Positions 10,301 to 18,899 of a DNA stretch of 64,000 nt are shown here, piece by piece. The stretch's first letter is position 1. Each line of letters starts with the position of its first letter. The translations under genes were made by a program, and so were the position numbers. The notes beneath the pieces are model-generated. The model did not search any database. It was not told the origin of the DNA and was given only the letters and a program-made list of their open reading frames with translations. Location: contig CAXAMN010025295.1 of the NCBI GenBank assembly GCA_963970005.1, forward strand, positions 197,070 through 261,069, written 5' to 3'. This stretch comes from Durusdinium trenchii (taxonomy: Eukaryota; Sar; Dinophyceae; Suessiales; Symbiodiniaceae).

Positions 10301-12299
10301 AGAATGGATTGACGAACTCAAGGGCATGGGAATTACTAAAGGAAGACTCCACCATAGCGATGGATGGTGCTTTCCCGTGGCCGTAAGAGCAACCTCGGCA
10401 CACTCAACGGATGGCGGAGGTTACGACGTTACCATTAACATCGACCACATTGGATCGAGAATGACCAACGACATGGCCCTATCTATGGTGACTGCATTTC
10501 ACGCTACCAATCTTGGAGCGCTGACTTCAATCATGCGACGAGGGCTAGTGCCAGGAGGTCTCGGTTCATCGGGAAGGGATTCTACCCACTTCACATGTTT
10601 TCCGCCATGGGCCTGGGAGCAAGGCTACAAGGGAAAACCTTGGCTAGGTCGTAAGGTCGCATTGAGTGATCGCCCAGTGGTTCTCTACATTCCGGTGTGG
10701 AAGCTGCAGGAGTACGGACTTCTCATCTCAGCGACTGGATCTCTATTGGTTGAGAACGTCGTTCCCTTCGATGAGGTTAAAGGGGCATGGTTGCAATGCG
10801 ACAATGCGGAACCCGGACAGCCTGAGGAGATCGAATGGATCCGGTTACTCAATAGAGAACCCGACCCTGGAAGCTACCTTGTTCTGGAGTCCAAATACGG
10901 GAACCCGATCATGACCCCACGCTACCAAAAGCTTGAGAGTTTAGCGGTTGAGGTTCAGGACGATACCTACTCCGAGGACGACGCCAAAATCTCAAAGCTG
11001 TTGGGTATGGTCGAGGAGAGTGGTGTCTACCCAGAATATGATAGCACCGAGTGGCAGGAAATCTTTGAGGAGATCGTGTACCGCCGGGCAATGAAAGACT
11101 ACGACTCGAGACCGTGTCCTAACTGTCTTGGCGAAGTCGATGTGCGATTGACGATATGTCCGCACTGCGTAGCGGTTTTGATCGCAAATGGGAAGCTAAC
11201 GCATGTGGTACCCAAGGAGACAAGGGACCGCAATCGACGATCACCTCCGAAAGATGTCCCAGCCAGTTCTGCCGGTGAAACAACTTCTGCTGCAGGTGCA
11301 AACATCGATGAAGTCATCAAGAACGCACGCAAGACAGCCGAAGAGGTCATTGAGGTCGGGGAATCCGAAGGAGAGGAAGAGGAGGAAGTTCCTATCATTT
11401 TGAAGGAACGACCGGACGAAGTTGGAGGCGAACCCGAATATCGGGAGGTCCCTCAAGATGGATACGGGAATGAACTTCCACAACCTTTCCCCTTCGCAAT
11501 TGACGAATTGCCGCAAGAAGCTGCGATCCCCATCGACCACAACTTTGCCGTCACACAGCAATTTGATCTGAGGTTGATGAAGTTGATCAAGAGCTTGGCC
11601 AACGCAACATTCGACATCAACTGCTTTGAAAGTCGTGAAGATGTACTGCGGATGTTCGACGACGGGCAGCGGCATGATACTCCGCACAATAGATGGCCGA
11701 TAGTACCGAATGATCCGGATACTGGGTTTCCAAGACGTCTCCAGAGAGCCGAGGTCGTAGGCATGAGCAGATGGACCGACGACACGTACGCAGCAGAAGC
11801 GTGGCAGATCTATGAATTCCACGCCCACGTTGTTCACCCGATGATGATCACTGCAATCCGCTGCGGGCTTAGCCACAAATACCTCAAAGAGGTCGGCAGC
11901 ACTCGGCGTGACATGAGTGATCCAAAGGCTCAAAAGTCTGAGACCCAGGATGAGATCATCGAGAAACTGGCGTTCATCTCAAATTTCATCAGACGCTTGA
12001 TTAAGAAGACCTTCGGGGCGAGCCGATATAGTTACTACCAGAAACCAGATGACGAAAGTGCCGCTCCATACAAATTCATCGACATTAGTCCTGCCATCAA
12101 ATCGGAGAGGAGGAATGTCACGAAGGAGATCCTCGTTGCATGCCGCTACTATGGCATAGAGGTATCCGATGTCCAGGAAAAGAAATTGAAGTCCTTCGAG
12201 GAGCAGATCCGAAGGGGAAACCCAAGGAACGTTGAGCTCATCAAGGACTACATTGGCTTTGTCGGCGCTGACTACATGCGACAAATCACGAATGGTTGA
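7182..12299 (+). CDS. Copia polyprotein part 3: CCHC knuckle, Tpt1/KptA-like domain, zinc ribbon
   Basis: The frame continues part 2 after the G7 run; GGYQETVIDRNYH follows on naturally from WHGG. About 7470-8060 resembles an SGNH/GDSL-type fold only loosely (VILMSDFEY start). A Cys-rich stretch lies near 8390-8500. A retroviral-type zinc knuckle C-x2-C-x4-H-x4-C is at 9372-9413. A Tpt1/KptA-like domain runs about 9987-10790: LSRRLGAKLRH (Arg946-His947), VRATSAHS (Arg1069), FHATN (His1107), GRDSTHF (Arg1132) and LLISATGSLLVEN. These match the RNA 2'-phosphotransferase signature R-H, R-A-x3-H-S, HGT and R-x-x-H-[IF]. A zinc ribbon (CxxC-x10-CxxC) is at 11115-11168, then an acidic stretch and a helical C-terminus. 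Residue numbers count from 7182. No intron signals are needed. Confidence 0.8.
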   Translation: MGGYQETVIDRNYHKEDAHWFAQYTNIYDSTQVSLAGGLPSPRTLYNLCYPMEAKVTDEAELELRMRETLKGFIPSVTCQPASRTIDGGSVHCEFIGAMKTSKVILMSDFEYITKSNSGKQTVFAQSLLSLGWDKVINMSCTPEYKKGVVTDSYGFIDFVRDRIDDVKRHEPTSIHVWLSLSHLVTAGEKGTYKTVIVPTDFVPRLRDVIIKLDACCQLPTFVRICADVEFHHAVGSFGKIANMIKDELSLNGMMSTTSDRFWRAISVAGGGHPYSMKSGTSLVHAVMEKYLFREKMLASCFMTPDPLTEANSLHDPNLEHVLQDKERLYQYLFGDSVRGSHAYQSTAGPSGENESERRKREKVRRENKMPWMDEYWGVLQPEPIYSRTQRWYVIDDFKEGEEICCDYCLVCNPIDSDLKDDCYAECINGAANRCRGMSAEDYVQKRFHACARLLHNFGMGQTVSSPTVMISEMNPHEDLMRFLHEAMIILNENPGFQKEISFFGGIRLSSTMTENFFKTRRGPSIHVEKQIVGSAKYYQGSYDLGNVCYTKYLKTILEPDVFRNIFGDDPTEERVGDMVEALLGMLEIAQLFRHLFLGWGDIEALRTGLEESIKRVTASLYDRTTYENRKRSTIRTLDPHSDEAANVAMILVRMRTMPPPEFDIDHFFEIGKEPEQGAEATDQPEAEGVDMETECEQEKEEQDVDMSDPKTSILQAIDEFEKKIGQAEFCIHCMKSGHTTLNCEKTPSSSPTVTSVLSDWKKRVKGEVAPDDVPSGHPTEEPKKKKQRASPTPDRKVDSEFRRKEMLKARVVTMFDHDGFTLIESADGVEGGTHSYNGRTLAEAGPRDMKVVYEFVEKAFVHSSSLTPKACHHFYPLPTRREKGYKPIDPMTMIGKVELVPINGVTFAAQNSDYGNHKYPTPDCRVPEYSQASQALSRRLGAKLRHRIGRQFRTGGRLTPIKCDEGAWVSWEDLLGDNAVWEDGYHYGNIDIVTKKARLEKYFDQNYECFRITKRVRFQMLAVRVHPDELNDPDDPMEKEWIDELKGMGITKGRLHHSDGWCFPVAVRATSAHSTDGGGYDVTINIDHIGSRMTNDMALSMVTAFHATNLGALTSIMRRGLVPGGLGSSGRDSTHFTCFPPWAWEQGYKGKPWLGRKVALSDRPVVLYIPVWKLQEYGLLISATGSLLVENVVPFDEVKGAWLQCDNAEPGQPEEIEWIRLLNREPDPGSYLVLESKYGNPIMTPRYQKLESLAVEVQDDTYSEDDAKISKLLGMVEESGVYPEYDSTEWQEIFEEIVYRRAMKDYDSRPCPNCLGEVDVRLTICPHCVAVLIANGKLTHVVPKETRDRNRRSPPKDVPASSAGETTSAAGANIDEVIKNARKTAEEVIEVGESEGEEEEEVPIILKERPDEVGGEPEYREVPQDGYGNELPQPFPFAIDELPQEAAIPIDHNFAVTQQFDLRLMKLIKSLANATFDINCFESREDVLRMFDDGQRHDTPHNRWPIVPNDPDTGFPRRLQRAEVVGMSRWTDDTYAAEAWQIYEFHAHVVHPMMITAIRCGLSHKYLKEVGSTRRDMSDPKAQKSETQDEIIEKLAFISNFIRRLIKKTFGASRYSYYQKPDDESAAPYKFIDISPAIKSERRNVTKEILVACRYYGIEVSDVQEKKLKSFEEQIRRGNPRNVELIKDYIGFVGADYMRQITNG
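7184..7190 (+). other. G7 homopolymer frame break
   Basis: A run of seven G lies exactly where the polyprotein changes frame. Six G would keep one frame through WHGG and YQETVID. A homopolymer miscall, a real indel or polymerase/ribosome slippage could all produce this. Confidence 0.6.
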
Positions 12300-12630
12300 A
12301 CATTGAGGTCATACCGACATGCCACTTCCGGTACTTCAAGTACTGAGGGATCTTGGGTAATTCATGATGACCGTTTTGGCATCATGGGAGTGAGAGAGGA
12401 TTGTGTTTCACACCGTTGGTAATCGCATGATACCATAGGTAGGTGCACGTTTTCCGCTTGTAGCTCCATTGCCTGTTTGATCCAACTTTCAAGCGAATGC
12501 AAGATCGTTTGCTAATTCAGCTCAATAGGACATACTGGTTGACCTCCAATGCACTTTTGAGAACGTGATTCGTTCTCCGGTTTTTACATCCACTCATCTC
12601 CCTTCCCCGTCGAAGCACGGATGTGGGGGG
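12300..12630 (+). other. 3' untranslated stretch of the retroelement with polypurine tract
   Basis: No coding frame is visible after the stop. The stretch ends in a purine/G-rich run (GGATGTGGGGGG, 12619-12630) directly before a TG dinucleotide, which fits a plus-strand primer (PPT) next to the 3' LTR. Confidence 0.45.
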
Positions 12631-12898
12631 TGTCAATAGGGATGAGGTCCCAGTATAGTTGCTATACAGGTACACGCCATATACTTTTGGCTCAAGTGCC
12701 CAACCAGGTAAAAAGGAGCTTTAGCGCGCGAGCTTCATGTTGACCTAAGAGCTAGAACGGGGCCAGGGCACACCTTTCCATCCGTTCGCAGCTTAACCCT
12801 TGTTATATAATTTGACACTGTTTGGGGTGTTTTGCCCGGATATATATATATATATATTGATAAAAAAACATATTTATCAATATATCTTTCGGTTGACA
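12631..12898 (+). repeat. Probable 3' LTR
   Basis: Begins TGTCAATAGGG right after the G-rich tract and ends in TTGACA at 12893-12898, giving the TGTCAA/TTGACA inverted termini expected of an LTR. A second TTGACA at 12812-12817 would give a shorter 187 bp LTR. A TA-repeat lies at 12841-12858. The 5' LTR is not in the window, so the limits cannot be checked by comparison. Confidence 0.45.
12674..12696 (+). other. Possible spliced-leader relic
   Basis: The sequence GCCAT, four bases, then TTTTGGCTCAAG shares its last 12 bases exactly with the 3' end of the dinoflagellate spliced leader (GCCATTTTGGCTCAAG in its second half). It lies inside the probable LTR. Twelve bases could match by chance. 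Confidence 0.3.
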
Positions 12899-12911
12899 AC
12901 TTTTGGACGAG

Positions 12912-13168
12912 GCGGCTATGTGTGGCGCAGGGAAAGTTCTAGGGGTGGACATCGATGCTGAAGCAATCGCCTCAGCTGCACGAAGCTGGTCTCTCAATGA
13001 GAAGGGCTTGGCCGATTTGGTCTCCATGGAGCAGCAAGATGAGGAAGCTGAGGAAACCGGCCACTTCAACGAAGTGCCATCGGTGAAGTTCATGGAAGCT
13101 CCTGGGAGCCCGACTGAAGCTTTCAGATTCATGCAGGCCTTTGTTGAGGACACAGCCGTTCCTGCATG
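12912..13168 (+). CDS. PrmA-like methyltransferase, internal exon (SAM-binding part)
   Basis: The exon opens after GACGAG with AAMCGAGKVLGVDIDAEA. This matches the segment that follows the SAM-binding GSGIL loop in ribosomal protein L11 methyltransferase (PrmA), including the acidic VDID that contacts the cofactor. The glycine loop itself should lie on an exon to the left, beyond the retroelement. The frame stays open to a stop at 13167-13169, but the real 3' splice point is earlier and not certain; candidates lie between about 13085 and 13156. A long acidic insert (MEQQDEEAEE) separates this part from the next motif. The acceptor lies only 13 bases after the proposed LTR end. Confidence 0.7.
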
Positions 13169-13307
13169 AAGTGGCCGGTGTCGCCAACTCTTCTTGTGGA
13201 AATGCAAAGGGTTTGCTATGAGTTGTGTTTCGATACTTTAGCATAGTTACACGGTTTTGTAAAAGCGGGAGCCATGATTGCTAACTTGCACCTTTCGTGA
13301 AACAGAG

Positions 13308-13646
13308 GAGGAGGGTGGATTCGATGTCATTGTGGCAAACATTTTGCATGAACCGCTTCTGAACCTTGCACCTACTCTGGCGGTAGCTGCCGTGCCTGGT
13401 GCCAAAGTGTGCTTGACTGGCTTGCGGAGTGAGTTCCCGGAAGAACTTCAGGACCTTCAATCAGCTTTCGAAGAGTTTGATTTGCAGCGAACTGACCTGA
13501 GTGCTGGATGGTGCCTCCTTGAAGGAAAAGTGCTACACGTGAGCTACTGTCCTCGCAAGACCCTGCAAACACGCATTCGGGCATGTACGGGTTTTGTGGA
13601 CAAATATTTTTTGCTTCGTCCGGGGGCAACCGCACGCTCAAGATAA
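13308..13646 (+). CDS. PrmA-like methyltransferase, C-terminal exon
   Basis: Begins after the acceptor GAAACAGAG with EEGGFDVIVANILHEPLL. The VANIL(x)xPL block is the hallmark of PrmA-type methyltransferases, placed after the SAM-binding segment. It is followed by LAPTLA and LTGL, typical of the family's C-terminal strands. The product would methylate a protein amino group or a related substrate, probably in an organelle or the cytosol; substrate is inferred from family only. The stop is at 13644-13646, after about 30 residues that extend beyond the usual family end. The preceding intron would be about 150-220 bases. Confidence 0.75.
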   Translation, partial: EEGGFDVIVANILHEPLLNLAPTLAVAAVPGAKVCLTGLRSEFPEELQDLQSAFEEFDLQRTDLSAGWCLLEGKVLHVSYCPRKTLQTRIRACTGFVDKYFLLRPGATARSR

Positions 13647-13823
13647 AGACGTACGATACGAATGGTCAAGCTGTGACGAAACCTCAGTAGAGGGAAAACC
13701 TAAGAATTCAGGTAACCATGCAGCGTTGTGCAGCGTTGAGTGTCCAAAAGAAACCAAATCACACTCATAATCAAGATTCATCACTTCTTCATGCGGTGTC
13801 AGTGTCCCAAGTTGATATCACTA

Positions 13824-14396
13824 TCACAGACCAGCGCAAGTGTCTTTGTTAGCGCCAGGCTTGCACAGTCCTGGGCCTGCCTGCTTCGCCTTCCTTGCTG
13901 AGGTCGAACCCTTCTTTGGGCGCTTACCTTTCTTGCGCTTGGCTGTCCTCAGGGGCTCATCTCCTCTTCGATCTTCTGATTTGTCCGTGCGTCTCTTCCC
14001 CGTGGGGGCAATCCCATCACTGCTTGAGTCTTCGTCATCAGATGCTGGTTCCTTGGCATGGCCGAACCACATCGGTGCCGGATCCGACCGCTTCTTCCGC
14101 TTTCGGCTCTTGGTCCGCGTCTCCTTGTCAACCACTTCACCGTCCTTCTCAGACTTCTTCTTTTTCTTCGGAACCTCCAAAGGCTCAGTCTCCTTCACCT
14201 TGGTGCCCACTGTTTTTCTCAGCGCGGCCAGTCTACCTGGAATATCCTCGCCCGCAGGCGCATCAGCCGTACCTGCTCCAATGTCAGCTTCCCAGTCCAA
14301 ATGTCCTGGCTTCCCGGCCGCGGCCGAACCTCCATGAGCTGGATCGTATGGCGGAGCCGTCCCTGCCAAAATGGCAATCTCCCCATCAATATCCTC
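13824..14396 (-). CDS. Lysine-rich protein of unknown function, last exon
   Basis: On the - strand an acceptor (GATGCTAG, then GAGGAT) opens a frame EDIDGEIAILAGTAPPYDP that runs 190 codons to a stop. The product is rich in Lys, Ser and Asp, with blocks such as VPKKKKKSEK, KSRKRKKRSD and TAKRKKGKRPKK, all nuclear/nucleolar-type basic signals, and an acidic patch SDDEDSSSDG. No folded domain is visible. It is convergent with the PrmA-like gene, whose stop is only about 180 bases away. Part of this locus is duplicated at 22741-22960. Earlier exons should lie to the right but were not found. Confidence 0.55.
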   Translation of the reverse strand, partial: EDIDGEIAILAGTAPPYDPAHGGSAAAGKPGHLDWEADIGAGTADAPAGEDIPGRLAALRKTVGTKVKETEPLEVPKKKKKSEKDGEVVDKETRTKSRKRKKRSDPAPMWFGHAKEPASDDEDSSSDGIAPTGKRRTDKSEDRRGDEPLRTAKRKKGKRPKKGSTSARKAKQAGPGLCKPGANKDTCAGL

Positions 14397-14429
14397 CTAG
14401 CATCAAGCAAATAAGAAACCCATGAGTCC

Positions 14430-15160
14430 AGGGTGTTCGGAACCCCTATTTTTCCGGGAAAATTTTCAGGTGTTTTCCGGGATTTATTTTTTCGCATTTT
14501 TTTCCCTATATACTGCTTTTGCTTTTTGCTTTGTGCTTTTGCTTTTGCATTTGCTTGTGCTTTGTGATTTTGCTTTTTGCTTTTGCTTTTTGCATTTGCC
14601 TTTACTTTTGCTTCTGCTTTTGCTGACTATCTTCTTTGCATTGACACTGCCACAAAGTTGGATGATAAGACCTTCACCTTGAGCTTTGACACCCAATTAC
14701 ACCAATCAAGAAACGAAGCAGCCAAGCGCTGTCTATGATTGATTTGCATTGCGGGGGAGGCGCTGCGCCCTCCCCCCGCATTTTTTTTAGTTCCCACTAC
14801 CGTCCACCACCCCCTACTATTTCCAATACCTCTATCACTCGGACCACCCCGCTACGAGTCTTACCACAGTTACCACAACTACTATTTTCTTTGCGTTGAC
14901 GCTGCCACACAGGTGGACTTCTACTTTGCTTATTTAGCCCAAAGAAACCCGAAACCAGTGAAGCTAAAGACAACCGCAAAGAAGTCCCTAGTAAGTGGAA
15001 TACCTTTTCTGTTCCCTCCTTTGTTACTGTCACGCTGGCTTTGGTGCTTCGGCCCCTGCCCTTTCTGCTGCTCCTAGTGCTTGTAAAGCACTACCGGCAG
15101 AAGCAAGAGCAAAAACAGTAGGGGAAAAAAACGTGAAAAATCACGGAACACATATCAATC
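14430..15160. other. Gene-free stretch with TGCTTT low-complexity DNA
   Basis: 14512-14632 is a run of TTTTGC / TTTGC units on the + strand. The rest is a C/T-rich spacer with no frame I can support. Confidence 0.6.
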
Positions 15161-15167
15161 CTATATT

Positions 15168-15201
15168 TCCACCCACCCACCCACCCACCCACCCACCCAC
15201 G
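15168..15201 (+). repeat. (CCCA)n microsatellite
   Basis: About eight copies of CCCA in a row, ending in CCCACGC. Confidence 0.9.
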
Positions 15202-16300
15202 CAAACCGGTGAACCAACCAAGCCTCATTGGAAAGACCTGTTGCAAGAAACGCCTAGGCCTTTTCGTTTTTGGTGTGTGTGCACGATGCGCATAAGATTA
15301 AGGCCGGGGCTCGGATCCAATGATCTGAGAAATATGTATGGCCGCTGTGGCCGCCTTGCGCCATGTCAATTGGACGCTCGCTGCGAGCACATTCTGGCCT
15401 ACGGAATCCCAAGCCGTCAAGTCTTAATCGACGTTTGCCTGCCACCCTGGCTAGGATGGGGAGGGCTTCAGCCCCGGCTCTAATTTTTTCAAAGCCAGAA
15501 TCAGGTTGCATTTTATCAACTTTCTGAGGCCCCAGGTATTTGGGCTGGAGATGTCTATAAACGTTGAGCACCTTTGAATTATCCAGATCTACTGGGTGCC
15601 CACCATGGTGATGGAATAGTAATGAATAGTATGTTTGGAGGTTGGGGGGGAGCTATGATTTTAGCCAAACCATGCCAACTCATTTTAGCCAGGGTGATGC
15701 GTGAGCCCAGCAAAGGCTGAATCACTCTGTTTTCTGACCAGAGCAGCGCGATAATGCCACGGGCCACGCAAGCAGAGCTTATGTAGTGTCCGCCCCACCT
15801 TTACTAGCCAGGTAGTCAACCCTATTTTATCCTCTTCGGTGCCCAAGCTTTCAGTTACAGTACATAATTGGTTTCGTCCCATTTTGGATACCTGTCGATT
15901 TGACCAACCATTAGGGGACCCAACCCCGCCTGCGGTAGCCCAAGAGGGATCTTAAAGTTCCTACGCTCGCTGCGAGTACCTTTGTCTCTGGCAGGGGGGG
16001 AGACAAACCTCCGTTCAACAGGGCCACGCTTGGGATGAATGGTGCACGCCGCACGCGGCTTAACCAGCTCAAGGCGGTTTCAGACTGCCGTGCGTGAACC
16101 ACTGTAATCGCCAGAAACGGTTCTACTTAGGAACGAAACCAAATGGGAAATTAAAGTCCGAACTGTGCAGGTGCGCAGTTGGACGTCCCCAATTGTATCA
16201 CAGATGACTGATGAGTGTGTTTGTTAGTGCTAATAAATCAGGAATTCAAGAAACAATCAGGTTGCCCGTGAGTCCAGGGTGTACACGCGAACACACACAC
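15201..16300. other. Gene-free spacer with a recurring CTCGCTGCGAG palindrome
   Basis: No gene is supported. The 11-bp palindrome CTCGCTGCGAG occurs near 15377 and 15966, and again near 20216 inside the repeat array, with ACG or TACG in front. This suggests fragments of one dispersed repeat. Confidence 0.45.
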
Positions 16301-16303
16301 AGA

Positions 16304-16680
16304 CACACTTAGACAATGGGTTTGCAGTTACATCAATTCCCCGAGGAAATGAATGAGGGAACGGAAAGGTGGCAAAGTCCGCAATCAACTGAATGTTGAA
16401 CAAATGTTGCACAAAGCGCTCAACGAAAGCGGCGGTCAGCAGCTGCAGAACGGCGGAGGGAAACCTGTTTGTGGGGTGGTATCATGCAAAACGACCATGA
16501 AACAAACCGGAGGAAATTGGAGTCACAGCTTGCGATCAAGGCAGGTACGCTGGGATGATCCGTCCCAGTATCACCAGGAAATCGAGAGTGTCCTCGTTGG
16601 TGGCAGACTCTCGTCCCTGCTGCCACCCCCTGCTTGTGGAAAACTCTTAAATACAGAGTGTGACACACACACACACACAC
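16304..16680 (+). repeat. Array unit type A, copy 1 (cassette at 16541-16634)
   Basis: About 377 bp, near-identical to 17335-17712 (offset 1031). It contains a TCATG/CATGA hairpin near 16482, then the GCAGGTAC...CCCTGCT cassette with stem CTGGGA/TCCCAG around loop TGATCCG, and a second stem CGAGAGT/ACTCTCG. GGTGGCAG in that second loop can pair with CTGCCACC downstream, as in a pseudoknot. It ends in a (CA)n tract. Confidence 0.8.
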
Positions 16681-17334
16681 TCGGCCGCTTTGTGGCGCTC
16701 TCGCGGAGGACCTAAATAGGCACCTAAACAGCCTTAGAAACAAGAGAAAGAAAGCCAGAAAGAGCAGCGCTAAAAGGGCAAGAGAGAAAGATAGGAGTAG
16801 TAAAAAGTGAATACTTAGCCCTTGACTGGGGGAGAGAAACGAGCCTCAAGAACAACCCAAAAAGCCTGAGAGAAAGCCCAAGAAACGACAAAAGGCGCAA
16901 GAAAGAAAGAGGGGGGGCAGGGAGGTGTATGTACATGTGTGTGTCCGTGTGTGTGTGTATGAATACCAGTTGATTACTTAGCCGAAGTGAATTAGGTGCA
17001 ATAGTTAGGGAGCGGGACTTTAGTCTTACACCTCAGGGGTAGAGTAGACTAGAAAAGGGACAACAGAGGGAAAGGCACCGACGCACAAGCGCGTCGAGTA
17101 CCATTGGGGTGTTTGGGTAAAGAACACGTCGGGGTTAATTCTCCGTATGCCCGGCGGCTTCGAATTTCCGTGGACCCGGTGGTTTGGATTTCGAGAATCC
17201 GAGAATACGGTGAGTGAGACGAAAATCAGTTAAGAGAATCCAACGCGTGCAGAAACCAATTGAATCAGTTACACGATACTCCGGAATGAAAGCAGCGACC
17301 GCACTGTGTACTCAAGTGGGACGACACAGCGGCG

Positions 17335-17712
17335 CACACTTAGACAATGGGTTTGCAGTTACATCAATTCCCCGAGGAAATGAATGAGGGAACGGGAAGG
17401 TGGCAAAGTCCGCAATCAACTGAATGTTGAACAAATGTTGCGCAAAACGCTCAAACGAAAGCGGCGGTCAGCAGCTGCAGAACGGCGGAGGGAAACCTGC
17501 TTGTGGGGTGGTATCATGCAAAACGACCATGAAAACAAACTGGAGGAAATTGGAGTCACAGCTTGCGATCAAGGCAGGTATGCTGGGATGATCAGTCCCA
17601 GTATCACCAGGAAATTGAGAGTGTCTTCGTCGGTGGCAGACTCTCGTTCCTGCTGCCACCCCCTGCTTGTGGAAAACTCTTAGATACAGAGTGTGACACA
17701 CACACACACACT
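17335..17712 (+). repeat. Array unit type A, copy 2 (cassette at 17574-17667)
   Basis: Second copy of the type A unit, with scattered substitutions and single-base indels that destroy any shared reading frame but keep the stems. One stem base pair differs (TGAGAGT/ACTCTCG, a G-T pair). It ends in (CA)n. Confidence 0.8.
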
Positions 17713-18030
17713 TGAGATGAGTGCTCCGTGGAGCTAAGCTTCAGTGCTTCGCGGTGTGCAGTAGCCCTTTGCGTGAAGTAACTTAGCCCTTGACTTGATG
17801 GAACGGCATGAATGCAAGGTCGGACAAATAGAATGTTTCAACATGGGTGGAACGCGAATGCTTAAAATCAGTGCAGGTACAGGTGGGTGATCAGTCCACC
17901 CTTCCCTCGTCATACCGTAGCTTCATTGCATACGGTAGGTATGACGAGCCCCCTGCTGGAAAATCACGGGTAAGAATATATCTCAAAGCAATTAGAGTAG
18001 AGACCCTGGAAACGTATGTTGACACGCGCA
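17711..18030 (+). repeat. Array unit type B, copy 1 (cassette at 17873-17957)
   Basis: Cassette stem GGTGGG/TCCACC around loop TGATCAG, then CTCGTCAT/ATGACGAG with inner stem ACCGTA/TACGGT around the conserved GCTTCATTGC loop, closing in CCCCCTGCT. Type A and B share only the architecture and the core bases. Confidence 0.8.
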
Positions 18031-18065
18031 ATGTGCCGAATCGGCGCTGCAAAACATTTACGCCT

Positions 18066-18583
18066 TAGAAAGAAAAGGAAAGGGAGAAATAGCAAGAGGA
18101 AGAGGGCAAGAGAGAAAGTAGATGTAAGTAAAAGCACGCAGTCGGTTGGAGATCGTCCAAGCAAGGGTGTCGAGTGAACCGCAAAATAAGGCGCTGCCTG
18201 ATTTGTATCTACCTGAGTAACTACCTAACAAGCCTGAGAAAGACAGAGAAAGGGAGAAAGGGCAAAAAGAAAAGGGCAAGAGTGAAAGTAGGTGTAAGTA
18301 GATGCAGGCAGTCTGTGGGATATCTACCGAGCAACGGTGCCGAATGAACAGCAAATTAGGAACCAGCAGGTCCTGGCGAACCGAAGCCGATTCTGGCGCT
18401 GCCTGAATGACATCTGCCGGAATAGCCACCTAACAAGCCTGAGGAAGACAGAGAAAGGGAGAAAGAGCAAGGGCAAGAGTGAAAGTCAGTAAGCAGGTGA
18501 AAGTAGTTACAGGCAGTCTGTTGTTATATATCTTCCGAGCAAGGGCGCCGAATGAACGGCATTAGGAACCAGCAGGTGCTGCA
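18066..18583 (+). repeat. Three diverged tandem repeats of about 170-190 bp
   Basis: Three successive blocks begin with an A/G-rich GAAAGGGAGAAA...GGGCAAGAG stretch. They continue with GTAGRTGTAAGTA, a GCAGTC step and GCAAGGGTGYCGARTGAAC. They separate the two type B units. No coding frame. Confidence 0.6.
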
Positions 18584-18899
18584 CTTGAGTTGAGTGCTCC
18601 GTGGAGCTAAGTTTCAGTGCTTGTGCAGTAGCCCTTTACGTGAAGTAACTTAGCCCTTGACTTGATGGAGCGGCGTGAATGCAAGGTCGGACAAATAGAA
18701 TGTTTCAACATGGGTGAAACGCGAATGTTTAAAATCAGTGCAGGTACAGGTGGATGATCAGTCCACCCTTCCCTCGTCATACCGTAGCTTCATTGCGTAC
18801 GGTAGGTATGACGAGCCCCCTGCTGGAAAATCACGGGTAAGATTAGACCTGAAAGTAATTAGAGCAGAGACCCTGGAAACGGGTGTTGATGCACTCAAG
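18584..18899 (+). repeat. Array unit type B, copy 2 (cassette at 18740-18824)
   Basis: Second type B copy (offset about 873 from the first). Stem 1 is GGTGGA/TCCACC here, so the closing pair has become A-T where copy 1 had G-T. The long second stem and the GCTTCATTG loop are kept. Confidence 0.8.

Larger units (their letters stand above)
1..12898 (+). mobile_element. Copia-like LTR retrotransposon, 3' part (5' end outside window)
   Basis: The reading frame is open at base 1 and carries copia-order domains: integrase core end, reverse transcriptase, RNase H. A very long extension follows, then a stop at 12297-12299, a purine-rich tract and a probable LTR. There are no stop codons over 12.3 kb apart from two single-base frame breaks, so the copy is young or recently active. 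Domain order after RNase H is unusual for Ty1/copia: methyltransferase-like domain, helical region, CCHC knuckle, Tpt1-like domain, zinc ribbon. Gag, protease and the 5' LTR lie left of the window. The right boundary depends on the LTR end chosen. Confidence 0.85.
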
